Shown here: in pieces, positions 18,589 through 27,341 of the stretch
Layout: each line of letters opens with the position of its first letter
How positions within the stretch are numbered: the first letter of the stretch is position 1
Assembly: GCF_900129905.1 (NCBI RefSeq)
Contig: NZ_FQXG01000010.1
Coordinates: 62,001 to 126,000, forward strand
Direction: 5' to 3'
Length of the DNA: 64,000 nt
Source of the DNA: Ferrimonas marina
Lineage (GTDB): Bacteria > Pseudomonadota > Gammaproteobacteria > Enterobacterales > Shewanellaceae
Notes under the pieces: model-generated
Database searches by the model: none
What the model saw: the letters and a program-made list of their open reading frames with translations, nothing else
Told to the model about the DNA's origin: nothing
Made by a program: the position numbers and the translations under genes

Positions 18589-19833
18589 ATGGGACTATTC
18601 CGTCAACAAGCCGTTGAGGCACAACAACAAAAACTGCTCGGCACCGTCGTACTGTCACAACCTCGCTCGCTGCAGGGCCTCAGCTATCTGCTGTTGGCCC
18701 TGCTGCTGCTCAGCCTGACCTTTCTGGCCAACGCCCACTATGCCCGCAAGGAGACGGTGTCCGGCTTTCTCAACCCGGACAAGGGCCTGATCAAGGTCAC
18801 CGCCACTCGCGCCGGCGTGGTGGAGACCCTGCTGGTGAAAGCGGGCCAGCAGGTGGAGAAGGATCAGGCCCTGGCGGTACTGGTGCTCAAGCGCAACCTG
18901 GCCTCCGGTGGTGAACTCAATGAGAAGACCATCGCCCAGCTGGAGCAGCAACTGCACTGGCTCGATGAGCAGATGAGCCAAAGGGCCACTTTACTGCAGC
19001 AGGACACCCGCAAGCTGGAGGATCAGCGCACCCGGCTGTTGGCGGCGGAAACCAACCTGCAGCGGCAGTACCAGCTGCTGTTGGATAAGGTCAGTTTGAT
19101 CCAGCAGCAAGAGGGACGTTTTGAACAGCTGCATCGGCAGGGCTACCTGTCCGAGCTGGATCTGCAGACCCAGCAGGAGCGTCTGTTGGCAGCACGCCAG
19201 GAGCTGGAGCAGATCAGTGCTCAGCAGGTCCAGCTGGAGTCGGACCTGCGTGCCCTGGGGCTGCAGCTGCAGCGCCTACCGGTTCAGCACCAGCTGCAGC
19301 GCAGCGATGACCAGGTGCAACGGGCAGCGATGCAGCAGCGACTGGACGAGGCGCGCAGCAACCACCGTTTCGTGGTGCGGGCCACCACCGCTGGCACCAT
19401 CTCGGCTTTGCATGCTATCGAAGGGGAGCAGCTCAATGGCGGCCGCTCGCTGATGAGCCTGATCCCGCAAGACGCCATCCTGGTGGCGGAGTTGCTGCTG
19501 CCCTCCCGCTCTGCCGGCTTCGTCCAGCTGGGTGATACCGCCAAGCTGCGCTTCGACGCCTTCCCCTACCAGCGCTTTGGCTTTGTCGAGGCGCAGATCA
19601 TCCGGGTCGACAAATCCCTGTTGGTCAACGGCGATCAAACCCTGCCCATCGCACCGCAGGAGCCGGTCTATCGCTTAAAGGCCAAGCTCACCCAACAAAG
19701 CATCCTGGCCTATGGCAAGCATTTCCCGCTCAAAGCTGGGATGCAGCTGGAGGCGGACATCCAGCTTGATCGCCGCAGCCTGCTGCAATGGCTGCTGGAT
19801 CCCATCTACAGCCTGCAGGGGAGGATCGGTTAA
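18589..19833 (+). CDS. HlyD-family membrane fusion protein of a type I export system
   Basis: A 414-residue periplasmic adaptor. It has a cytoplasmic N-terminus, one membrane segment (about residues 30-46), and a biotinyl-lipoyl-like half motif (GLIKVTATRAGVVETLLVKAGQQVEKDQALAVL). A long coiled-coil rich in Gln, Leu and Glu (about 105-250) follows, then the second lipoyl half and beta-barrel domain. The start at 18589 follows GGGAGGG. Its stop overlaps the ABC transporter start by one base (TAATG). I see no TolC-like gene nearby, so the outer channel would come from elsewhere. Confidence 0.92.
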   Translation: MGLFRQQAVEAQQQKLLGTVVLSQPRSLQGLSYLLLALLLLSLTFLANAHYARKETVSGFLNPDKGLIKVTATRAGVVETLLVKAGQQVEKDQALAVLVLKRNLASGGELNEKTIAQLEQQLHWLDEQMSQRATLLQQDTRKLEDQRTRLLAAETNLQRQYQLLLDKVSLIQQQEGRFEQLHRQGYLSELDLQTQQERLLAARQELEQISAQQVQLESDLRALGLQLQRLPVQHQLQRSDDQVQRAAMQQRLDEARSNHRFVVRATTAGTISALHAIEGEQLNGGRSLMSLIPQDAILVAELLLPSRSAGFVQLGDTAKLRFDAFPYQRFGFVEAQIIRVDKSLLVNGDQTLPIAPQEPVYRLKAKLTQQSILAYGKHFPLKAGMQLEADIQLDRRSLLQWLLDPIYSLQGRIG

Positions 19834-22055
19834 TGACAATGCAGACCGATATGACCCCCTGCCCCACTCAGCTGCTTACCTTTTCCGGCACACGGCAGGT
19901 GCCGCTGATCCTGCAGGCGGAGATGGCAGAGTGTGGCCTGGCCAGCCTGGCGATGGTCGCCAGCTACCACGGCCACAAGCTTGACCTGGCCGCCCTGCGC
20001 CAGCGCTTTCCCACCCTGCTCAAGGGGATGAACCTGCACCAGATGATCCAGCTGGCAGACGGGCTGGGCCTCAACTGCCGTGCACTGAAGTGCCCGCTGC
20101 CGGAGATCGGCAAGCTGCAACTGCCCTGCGTGCTGCATTGGGATATGAACCACTTCGTGGTACTCACCGGTGTCCGCCGTGACCGGGTCTACATCAATGA
20201 TCCCGCCTGCGGCAAGCGGATCCTCAAGCTGCCGGAGTTCGCCCAGCATTTCACCGGGGTTGCCCTGGAGCTGCGCCCCGGTGAGGGCTTCGTCAAACAG
20301 GACAAGCGGCAACCGCTGCAGCTTCGCCAATTGTGGGGCCAGCTCACCGGCCTGCTGCCAGCTTTGGGCTCCCTGCTTATCCTCTCCCTGCTGCTGCAGT
20401 TGGCGGCCCTGGCGGCGCCCTATTACATGCAGTGGGTGGTGGATGAGGTGCTGCTAAGTCAGGACCGGGCGCTACTCAGTGTGCTGGCTATAGGTTTCGC
20501 CCTATTGGTGCTGTTCAAGGCCGCCACTGGCGCCCTACGGGGCTGGCTGGTACTGAGGCTATCCAGCCTGTTCAACCTGCAGCTAGGGGCCAATTTGCTG
20601 CGTCACCTGCTGCGTCTGCCGATGACCTACTTCGAAACCCGCCATGTGGGCGATCTGGTGTCTCGCTTCGGTGCCCTTAACCAGGTGCGGGAGCGGCTGA
20701 CCACCGGTATTGTCGAGGCGATGGTGGATGGCCTGATGTCCCTGGCGGTGCTGGTGATGATGGCGCTCTACAGCATCAAGCTCACCTTGGTGGTCCTGGC
20801 CTTTATCGGCCTCTACACCCTGCTCCGACTGGTGCTGATACGCCAACTGCAGCGGGCCACCGAGGAGTCGATCCAGGCCTCAGCCAAGGAGCAGACTCAC
20901 TTTATCGAGAGCCTGAGGGCGATCCAGACCATCAAGCTGCAAACCCGTGAGGCCCAGCGCCACGGGATCTGGCTCAATCGCTACGCCGAGGTGATCAACG
21001 CCGATATCCGCCTGGGCAAGCTACGCATCGGCTTCGACACCCTCAACCAGACCCTGTTTGGCCTGGAGAACGTGCTGGTGGTGTTTCTCGCCGCCGGGGC
21101 GGTGATGGCCGGGCAACTGACCGTCGGTATGGTGCTGGCGTTCATGGCTTACAAGGGCCAGCTCAGCGACCACATCGCCAAGCTGATCGAGCAGATGATC
21201 CAGTTTCGCATGCTCAGGCTCTACTTGGACCGCATCGCCGATATCGCGCTCCATCCCCAGGAGGCCCATCGAGAGGGCTGCGTTCCGTTGGATCAGGTGA
21301 AGGGGGAGTTGCGCCTGGAGGGGGTGCACTTTCGCTACGGCCCGGACCAGCCGGAGATCCTGCAAGGGGTGGACCTGACCATCCGCGCCGGCGAATCGGT
21401 GGCGATCACCGGCCCCTCCGGTTGCGGCAAAACCACCCTGATGAAGATTATGCTGGGGCTGCTGACCCCGACCCAGGGCAGGATCACCCTGGATGGTAAG
21501 GAGATAACCCAGATCGGCTTGCTTGCCTACCGCCAGCAGATCGGCGCCATCATGCAGGAGGACCAGCTGCTCAGCGGCACCGTGGCCGACAACATCACCG
21601 GCTTCGACCCCAACCCCGACCGCCGCAGGCTGGAGCGCTGTGCCAGCCAGGCTGCCATTAGTGACGAGATCCAGCAGCTGCCAATGGGGTTCCTCAGCCT
21701 GGTAGGTGATATGGGCAGCCAGTTCTCCGGTGGCCAGAAGCAGCGACTGCTGCTGGCACGGGCCCTGTACCAGCAGCCGGCTGTGCTGTTCCTCGATGAA
21801 GCCACCAGCCACCTGGATCATGACAACGAGGCCAAGATCAGCGAACAGATCGCCGCGCTTAACATCACCCGGGTGATGGTGGCACACCGACAGGAAACCC
21901 TCAGCACCGCCCAGCGCTGTGTCACCCTTAGCCAGGGCAGACTGCTGGAGACCGAGGGTTCACCGGTGACAAAGAACTCAGAGCCAGACAGTGAATCTCC
22001 CGCAGGCCCGATCCACCCTCAGGACACCGTTCAGGTCGTCGGGGCCGGTCAATAA
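19833..22055 (+). CDS. C39-peptidase ABC exporter (bacteriocin/RTX-type, PCAT)
   Basis: A 740-residue exporter with three domains. The N-terminal C39 cysteine protease has Cys34 (AECGLASL), His107 (MNHFVVL) and Asp123 (NDPA), so the active triad is intact and leader cleavage after a double-Gly is possible. A six-helix membrane domain covers about residues 160-460. The C-terminal ATPase has Walker A GPSGCGKTT near 527, signature FSGGQKQR and Walker B VLFLDEATSHLD. It is translationally coupled to the HlyD-like adaptor. I found no cognate double-Gly peptide in the window. Confidence 0.94.
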   Translation: MTMQTDMTPCPTQLLTFSGTRQVPLILQAEMAECGLASLAMVASYHGHKLDLAALRQRFPTLLKGMNLHQMIQLADGLGLNCRALKCPLPEIGKLQLPCVLHWDMNHFVVLTGVRRDRVYINDPACGKRILKLPEFAQHFTGVALELRPGEGFVKQDKRQPLQLRQLWGQLTGLLPALGSLLILSLLLQLAALAAPYYMQWVVDEVLLSQDRALLSVLAIGFALLVLFKAATGALRGWLVLRLSSLFNLQLGANLLRHLLRLPMTYFETRHVGDLVSRFGALNQVRERLTTGIVEAMVDGLMSLAVLVMMALYSIKLTLVVLAFIGLYTLLRLVLIRQLQRATEESIQASAKEQTHFIESLRAIQTIKLQTREAQRHGIWLNRYAEVINADIRLGKLRIGFDTLNQTLFGLENVLVVFLAAGAVMAGQLTVGMVLAFMAYKGQLSDHIAKLIEQMIQFRMLRLYLDRIADIALHPQEAHREGCVPLDQVKGELRLEGVHFRYGPDQPEILQGVDLTIRAGESVAITGPSGCGKTTLMKIMLGLLTPTQGRITLDGKEITQIGLLAYRQQIGAIMQEDQLLSGTVADNITGFDPNPDRRRLERCASQAAISDEIQQLPMGFLSLVGDMGSQFSGGQKQRLLLARALYQQPAVLFLDEATSHLDHDNEAKISEQIAALNITRVMVAHRQETLSTAQRCVTLSQGRLLETEGSPVTKNSEPDSESPAGPIHPQDTVQVVGAGQ

Positions 22056-22100
22056 GGTGCAACGGCTCACTCTCATAACGGGTCATTCAAGGAGGTACCC

Positions 22101-22232
22101 ATGAACGAACTGCCGCCCGCAGAATACCGACAGATCCACAGTCGTCCGTCGCTTTGGGCGTCAATGAAATCGCTGTTGCTGCCACTCAATCTGCTGCTCA
22201 GCACCCTGCTGTTTGTTTGGCTGGTGGAGTAA
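22101..22232 (+). CDS. 43-residue single-pass membrane peptide in the exporter operon
   Basis: A short gene with a near-perfect ribosome-binding site (AAGGAGG, 22089-22095) 5 bases before the ATG. The product has a polar N-terminal half (starting MNELPPAEYRQ) and a hydrophobic C-terminal helix (LLLPLNLLLSTLLFVWLVE). It lies 45 bases after the ABC transporter and 64 bases before the next gene. There is no double-Gly leader, so it is unlikely to be a C39 substrate; an accessory subunit is possible. I do not recognise a family. Confidence 0.65.
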   Translation: MNELPPAEYRQIHSRPSLWASMKSLLLPLNLLLSTLLFVWLVE

Positions 22233-22296
22233 CCCACCCTGGCGCCCAGCGGTGGACTAGGCTTGCAGGTTAAGCCTGTCGACACGGAGAACGACC

Positions 22297-22875
22297 ATGA
22301 AAGCTTGGCTTCTGATAGGGATGAGTCTGTTGAGTCTGCCGCTGCTTGCGGCGGACGAGGTGGAGATGCACATCAGCGAGGCGCTGGAGTTCTACAAAGA
22401 GGGCAACTACGGCGAGGCCGCGGCCAGCCTGCAGTACGCCACCCAGCTGATCCAGCAGAAAAAGGGCGGGGCCCTGGCGGAGCTGCTGCCACCGCCGCTG
22501 TCCGGCTGGAAGATCAACATGGACGATGAGACCACCACCAATACAGGGATGATGGGGGGGATCATGGTGGCGCGGGATTACGAGAAGGGCGATGCCCGGG
22601 TGGAGATCAGCCTGATGACCGACTCCCCGATGCTGCAAGGGGTACTGATGATGCTGTCCAACCCCTCCTTCGCCTCGGCCCAGGGCTCGAAGATGGAGCG
22701 CATCGGCCGACAGAAGGCGATGGTGACCTACGACGAACAGCGTCGCGGTGGCGAACTCAACATGGTGATCGACAACCGGGTGCTGGTACAGATCAGCGGC
22801 AGCAATGTCGACCGGCAGGACCTGCTGGATTACGCCGCTGCCCTGGACGTGGAGGCGATCAGCGAGATGCCCTGA
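22297..22875 (+). CDS. Hypothetical periplasmic protein downstream of the exporter
   Basis: A 192-residue protein with a signal peptide (MKAWLLIGMSLLSLPLLAA). A short TPR-like helix pair (EALEFYKEGNYGEAAASLQYATQLI, about residues 29-53) precedes a compact beta-rich domain with a Met-rich TGMMGGIMVARDY segment. I do not recognise a family. Same direction as the exporter operon, so it may be co-transcribed, with no proof of a shared role. Confidence 0.72.
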   Translation: MKAWLLIGMSLLSLPLLAADEVEMHISEALEFYKEGNYGEAAASLQYATQLIQQKKGGALAELLPPPLSGWKINMDDETTTNTGMMGGIMVARDYEKGDARVEISLMTDSPMLQGVLMMLSNPSFASAQGSKMERIGRQKAMVTYDEQRRGGELNMVIDNRVLVQISGSNVDRQDLLDYAAALDVEAISEMP

Positions 22876-22916
22876 GCCAATCCATGCCGTATATAAACCG
22901 CAACGCTCAAACGCAA

Positions 22917-22944
22917 CAACGCCCGGCCAATTGGCCGGGCGTTG
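22917..22944. terminator. 28-bp perfect palindrome between convergent genes
   Basis: A perfect inverted repeat (14-bp arms starting CAACGCCCGGCC) with no strong T-run on either side. It lies between the periplasmic protein gene and dps, and is most likely a bidirectional terminator. Confidence 0.65.
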
Positions 22945-22973
22945 TCACTGCAGGGAGGGATGTCGCTATTGTC

Positions 22974-23453
22974 TCAGGCGCGACGACCTTGGTAAGCGGC
23001 CAGCATCCAGGACTCTTTCTCCTGTTGGCTGATGTAGTCGCTTAGCAGGGAGACGGTGCCTTCGTCGCCCAGCTCCGCCGCGGCGGCCAGGATCTTGCGT
23101 TGCTGGCCCAGCAGCAGCTGGTAGGCCCCGAGGATGTTCTCCACCGCGACGTGGCCATCGTGCACGTTCTTGGCTTCATCCAGTTGGGCGCGGCTGAGGT
23201 AATCGGAGAAACCGTGCAGCGGCTGCTGACCCAGGGTCAGGATCCGCTCCGCCAGTTCGTCCACCTTGATCAGCAACTGGTCGTAGATCTCCTCGAACTT
23301 GGCGTGCAGTTCAAAGAAGTTGGCACCCTGAACGTTCCAGTGAAAACCCCGTACGTTCATATAGAGCACCTGGTAATTGGCCAACAGGCCGTTGAGTTGC
23401 TCTGCCAGGGCGCCGGCGCCCTGCTTGTCCAATCCAATCAAATTTGTGCTCAT
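22974..23453 (-). CDS. dps: Dps-family ferritin-like protein
   Basis: A 159-residue four-helix protein that oxidises and stores iron and may coat DNA in stress. The Dps ferroxidase signature is present: NVRGFHWNVQGANFFELHAKFEEIYDQLLIKVDELAERI (His, Asp and Glu ligands, about residues 30-70). I chose the ATG at 23453 because AGGTGAG lies just upstream; an in-frame GTG three codons earlier is possible. There is no strongly basic tail, so DNA binding is uncertain. Confidence 0.92.
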   Translation of the reverse strand: MSTNLIGLDKQGAGALAEQLNGLLANYQVLYMNVRGFHWNVQGANFFELHAKFEEIYDQLLIKVDELAERILTLGQQPLHGFSDYLSRAQLDEAKNVHDGHVAVENILGAYQLLLGQQRKILAAAAELGDEGTVSLLSDYISQQEKESWMLAAYQGRRA

Positions 23454-23551
23454 GATGCTCACCTAAGTACTGCGCTAACCGATGAGCACAGAGTACGAGG
23501 GAAACCCGCACAATTAAAATGGACAAAAACTATCGCGATAATCGAAAACCT

Positions 23552-26188
23552 CTAACTGGCCTGGTCCCGGGGGATCCCGCGATGGTGACAGCGCAGCATG
23601 CGGTCCAGATCCCCTTGGCAGGAGCCACAGCCCAAGCCCGCCCCAGTGCGCTCCATCAGCGCGCCGACGCTGTCTTCCCCGGCTGCCAGACCCTGTTGTA
23701 CGGCCTGCTCAGTGACATTACGGCAGCTGCAGATAAGCTGGCCAGGCCCCCGCGGTGGGCTGGTCATTAACCGCTGCTGGGTCGCCAGACCCGGTGGCTC
23801 CGCCAGCAAGGACGCCAACGCGCTGCCCAGCAGTGCCTGTGGCGCAGCTGCGAGCTCAAAGGCCCACTGCAGGGCATTCTGGCCGCTGGCCAACCCCAAC
23901 CGGCGAGCTCCTTGACGCCCCTGCCAGCTGGGCGCGCCCAGCTGCTGGTGCAACCACTGCTGCATCGCCTCCGGAGCGCGCTCATCCGCAAGATGGTACA
24001 ACTGGCCTCCGGCCACCGGTTGACGCGCCCAGTAGCTAAGCCCTTCCAGCTCCAGAGCTACAGGCTCAGCACACAACACACTGGCGTAGCAGCCCACCGT
24101 CACCGCCTTGAGTGAAACCTGGGACTGTTTAAATGCCGGCTGACGGGAGATGGGGTCGAGGGTGGGGGTCACCAGGTCATTGACCCAGGCCTGGGAGGCA
24201 AAGGCTCCGCTCCAGTGCAGCGGCAGAAACAGCTCGCCCCGACGCACCTCGTCGGTAATGATCAGTCGAACCCGGGCCTCCCCCAGCTCATTGTGCAGCG
24301 CCACCAGCTGGCCCTGTTGCAAGCCACGGGCCTGGGCGTCCGTCGGGTGGCATTGCACCGCGGGCTCTCCCGCATGTCGATTCAGACTGGTGGCCCGTGC
24401 CGTGCGCGTCATGGTGTGCCATTGATCCCGCCAACGCCCGGAGTTAAGCCGCAACCGGCCCAGCAGCCTAGGCGCTGACGGCGCTGACTGCACCGGCACC
24501 AGCCGTGCCCGGCCACTGGCAGTAAAGAACTGGCCATCCTCGAACAGCCGGCGATCACCCAGCTGCAACGGCCGACCCGCCGGCTGAGGCCACTGCAGTG
24601 GCACCAGCGCGTTGTACTGGGCCGGGGTGAGCCGGGCCAGGGCGGAGATGTCGAAATCCCGCTGGCCCTGGTTATCCAGCCCAGACAGGGCTGCATGTTC
24701 GCGAAAGATCGCCGCCGGGCCGTCAAAATCAAAGGCGTGGCCGAAGCCCATCGCCTTGGCCACCTGACACACAATCCACCAGTCCGGCTTGGCCTCCCCC
24801 ACCGGGGTCATAAAGCCCCGCTGTCGGCTGATCCGCCGCTCCGAGTTGGTGACGGTGCCATCCTTCTCTCCCCAGCCCTGGGCAGGCAGCACCACGTCCG
24901 CTAGCGCCACGGTGTCGGTCTCGGCCACGCAATCAGACACCACTACCAGGGGACAGGCCTTAAGCGCCTGACGTACCTTGGCCGCATCCGGCAGGCTGAC
25001 CGCCGGATTGGTGCCCATCACCCACACCGCCTGGATCCGGCCGATGCGCACCGCATCAAACAGCTCTACCGCGGTCAGGCCGGGCTGCCGGGCCAGGGTC
25101 TGGGTTTGCCAAAACTGGCTGATCCGTTGGTGCGCAGCCTCGTCACCAAACTCCATGTGCGCCGCCAGGGTATTCGCCAGCCCCCCCACCTCGCGTCCGC
25201 CCATGGCATTGGGCTGACCCGTGATGGAAAACGCCGCGGCACCGGGAAAACCCATCTTGCCCGAGGCCAGGTGACAGTTGAGGATGGCATTGCCCTGATC
25301 CACCCCCCGGTCCGACTGGTTGATCCCCTGGGAGAACACCGTCACCACCTTGTCGGTCTGGGCGAACCACTGGAACAGGGTCAGCAGATCGGCGTACTCC
25401 AGATCCAGTGCCTTGGCGATCTCCGCCACACTGCCGGCTCGGGCCGCTTGCTCCAGGGTGGGGGCCACCGAATCCAACTGCGCCAGCCCCGTCAGCTTGC
25501 CCTGACGACGGAGGAAATGGAGCAAGCCATTGAACAGTCGGGTATCGCCGCCGGCCTTGATCGGCAGATGCAGATCGGCACCGTGACAGCTGGCGGTACG
25601 ACGGGGGTCTATCACTACCAGTTTCATCTGCGGCCGTTTGGCCTTGGCCGCTAGGATCCGCTGGTACAGTACCGGGTGGCACCAGGCCAGGTTGGAGCCG
25701 GTCAGGATCACCAGGTCCGCCAGCTCCAGATCCTGGTAACAGCCCGCCACGGTATCGCTGCCAAAGGCGCGCTTATGGGCCGCCACCGCCGACGACATGC
25801 ACAGGCGGGAGTTGGTATCGATGTTGCCGCTGCCGATAAAGCCTTTCATCAGCTTGTTGGCAACGTAGTAGTCCTCGGTCAGCAGCTGGCCGGAGACATA
25901 GAACGCCACTGAGTCCGGGCCAAAGCGATCAATGGTTTGCTGCAGCTGTTGTGCCACGTAACCGATCGTCCGGGGCCAGCTCTCCCGCTCTCCCCGCACC
26001 ATGGGGTGGGTCAGCCGGCCTTGCGGCCCCAGGGTATCAGCCAGGTTCAGCCCCTTGCTGCACAACTTGCCGAAGTTGGCCCGGTGATGGGGATCCCCCA
26101 CTACGGTGGGGGCATCGCCGGCGGTGGCGATAACGCCACAGCCAACGCCGCAGTAGGGGCAGGTGGTATGTACTGAGCGTGGGGCCAT
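23552..26188 (-). CDS. nasA: Assimilatory nitrate reductase catalytic subunit
   Basis: An 878-residue molybdopterin enzyme reducing nitrate to nitrite in the cytoplasm. An N-terminal [4Fe-4S] motif (CPYCGVGCGV then LCSKG) leads into the bis-MGD domains. At the C-terminus a BFD-like [2Fe-2S] domain is fused (CSCRN and CGSC pairs, about residues 810-865), as in Klebsiella-type NasA. The ATG at 26188 sits six residues before the first motif; a TTG at 26248 would add 20 residues. No NasB or nitrate transporter gene is adjacent. A sigma-54 element lies about 45 bases upstream. Confidence 0.95.
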   Translation of the reverse strand: MAPRSVHTTCPYCGVGCGVIATAGDAPTVVGDPHHRANFGKLCSKGLNLADTLGPQGRLTHPMVRGERESWPRTIGYVAQQLQQTIDRFGPDSVAFYVSGQLLTEDYYVANKLMKGFIGSGNIDTNSRLCMSSAVAAHKRAFGSDTVAGCYQDLELADLVILTGSNLAWCHPVLYQRILAAKAKRPQMKLVVIDPRRTASCHGADLHLPIKAGGDTRLFNGLLHFLRRQGKLTGLAQLDSVAPTLEQAARAGSVAEIAKALDLEYADLLTLFQWFAQTDKVVTVFSQGINQSDRGVDQGNAILNCHLASGKMGFPGAAAFSITGQPNAMGGREVGGLANTLAAHMEFGDEAAHQRISQFWQTQTLARQPGLTAVELFDAVRIGRIQAVWVMGTNPAVSLPDAAKVRQALKACPLVVVSDCVAETDTVALADVVLPAQGWGEKDGTVTNSERRISRQRGFMTPVGEAKPDWWIVCQVAKAMGFGHAFDFDGPAAIFREHAALSGLDNQGQRDFDISALARLTPAQYNALVPLQWPQPAGRPLQLGDRRLFEDGQFFTASGRARLVPVQSAPSAPRLLGRLRLNSGRWRDQWHTMTRTARATSLNRHAGEPAVQCHPTDAQARGLQQGQLVALHNELGEARVRLIITDEVRRGELFLPLHWSGAFASQAWVNDLVTPTLDPISRQPAFKQSQVSLKAVTVGCYASVLCAEPVALELEGLSYWARQPVAGGQLYHLADERAPEAMQQWLHQQLGAPSWQGRQGARRLGLASGQNALQWAFELAAAPQALLGSALASLLAEPPGLATQQRLMTSPPRGPGQLICSCRNVTEQAVQQGLAAGEDSVGALMERTGAGLGCGSCQGDLDRMLRCHHRGIPRDQAS

Positions 26189-26231
26189 GCTGCGTTGCTC
26201 TCTGGTTGGGCAAGGGCTAGACCCAAGGGTT

Positions 26232-26247
26232 TGCAAGGAGAGGGCCA
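26232..26247 (-). promoter_or_regulatory. Sigma-54 promoter of nasA
   Basis: On the minus strand the sequence reads TGGCCCTCTCCTTGCA: -24 GG and -12 GC separated by exactly 10 bases, one mismatch from TGGCAC-N5-TTGCA. Transcription would start near 26222, giving a leader of about 34 bases. Confidence 0.65.
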
Positions 26248-26322
26248 AGCATCAACAAGATTTAAAAACCAATGCTTTCAATGCTTTATTAATGGCGCCA
26301 CTGCTGTCGTTGCTCCCTCCGA

Positions 26323-26368
26323 TGGTGCAGTGCACCAAAGCGACACCCGGATGCGATGCAACGGTGCA
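26323..26368. promoter_or_regulatory. NtrC-like half-sites between nasA and cobA
   Basis: TGGTGCA (26323-26329), TGCACCA (26331-26337) and a 17-mer TGCGATGCAACGGTGCA (26352-26368) carry the half-site TGCACCA/TGGTGCA recognised by NtrC. None is a full canonical palindrome. They lie about 100-150 bases upstream of both sigma-54 start points, a normal enhancer distance. Confidence 0.55.
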
Positions 26369-26417
26369 TTCCCCAGCCCCTCTGCCTGGTGACAACGCCG
26401 CTATGTGCTTTATCCGA

Positions 26418-26447
26418 CGGGCCCGGAAGGCCCGCCAAACGGGATTT
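26418..26447 (+). terminator. Hairpin with T-run upstream of the cobA promoter
   Basis: CGGGCC/GGCCCG around a 5-base loop, with TTTTT 8 bases later (26443-26447). It lies upstream of the sigma-54 promoter, so it would affect only transcripts begun further upstream; the T-run is displaced from the stem and the role is doubtful. Confidence 0.3.
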
Positions 26448-26478
26448 TTCGGCCACCCCATCCACTGGCGACTGGGGC

Positions 26479-26494
26479 TGGCACCGCTTTTGCT
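26479..26494 (+). promoter_or_regulatory. Sigma-54 promoter of cobA-nirBD
   Basis: TGGCACCGCTTTTGCT matches TGGCAC-N5-TTGCW fully, with GG and GC 10 bases apart. The predicted start is near 26505, about 33 bases before the cobA ATG. Confidence 0.8.
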
Positions 26495-26537
26495 TTGCCG
26501 AGCCCTACCTGTCACAAGGAACCGACAAGAGGGAGCC

Positions 26538-27332
26538 ATGGCCCACACGCCCAAACCCAGCGAGGAAGCCCGAGTCAGCCTGGTGGGTGCCGGACCTGGC
26601 GATCCGGATCTGCTCACCGTCAAAGCCCTGCGCTGCATCCAACAGGCGGACGTGATCCTCTATGACAACCTGGTCAGTGAAGCGATCCGTGACCTGTTTC
26701 CCAAAGACAGCACCGCGCTGTTCGTGGGCAAATCCAAGCATCGTCACGGCATTGGCCAGCACCGTCTTAATGATCTCATCGTCCAACTGGCCCAGCAGGG
26801 CCTGCAGGTGTGTCGCCTGAAAGGGGGCGATCCCTTTGTCTTTGGCCGCGGCAGCGAGGAGATGCTGGCCCTGCACCAGGCAGGGATCGCCACCGAGGTG
26901 GTACCGGGGATCACCGCCGCCAGCGGTTGCACCAGCTACGCCGGGATCCCCCTGACCCACCGCGGTTTGGCTCAGGCTTGCACCCTGGTGACCGGCCACG
27001 GCGAATCGGAGCTGGATCTGGACTGGGCCGGATTGGCCCGGGGCAACCAGACCCTGGTGTTCTACATGGGCCTGAGCCAGCTTGAGCGCATCAGCGCCAC
27101 ACTGCAGCGCTATGGCATGGCCGCCAGCACTCCCGCGGCCTTGATTGAACAGGGCTGCCGGCCGGAGCAGCGACTGGTGACGGCCACCCTGGCGGAGCTG
27201 CCGCTGCAGGCCAAACAACACGGGCTGGCCAGCCCAACCCTGATCGTGATCGGTGAGGTAGTGTCGCTGTCAGCAGCCCTGGCCTGGTTCGGCGCCCCCT
27301 CACAAACCCTGCCCGCAGCCCTGACGGCTTAG
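26538..27332 (+). CDS. cobA: Uroporphyrinogen-III C-methyltransferase (siroheme synthesis)
   Basis: A 264-residue SAM-dependent methylase that makes precorrin-2, the siroheme precursor needed by NirB. Family motifs are VSLVGAGPGDPDLLTVKALR near the N-terminus, VCRLKGGDPFVFGRG (about residue 92) and VVPGITAASGCTSYAGIPLTHRG. The ATG at 26538 follows GAGGGAG; the longer frame upstream runs through the promoter region and is not coding. No CysG-type dehydrogenase/chelatase domain is fused. First gene of the cobA-nirB-nirD operon. Confidence 0.94.
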   Translation: MAHTPKPSEEARVSLVGAGPGDPDLLTVKALRCIQQADVILYDNLVSEAIRDLFPKDSTALFVGKSKHRHGIGQHRLNDLIVQLAQQGLQVCRLKGGDPFVFGRGSEEMLALHQAGIATEVVPGITAASGCTSYAGIPLTHRGLAQACTLVTGHGESELDLDWAGLARGNQTLVFYMGLSQLERISATLQRYGMAASTPAALIEQGCRPEQRLVTATLAELPLQAKQHGLASPTLIVIGEVVSLSAALAWFGAPSQTLPAALTA

Positions 27333-27341
27333 GAGAGAACA

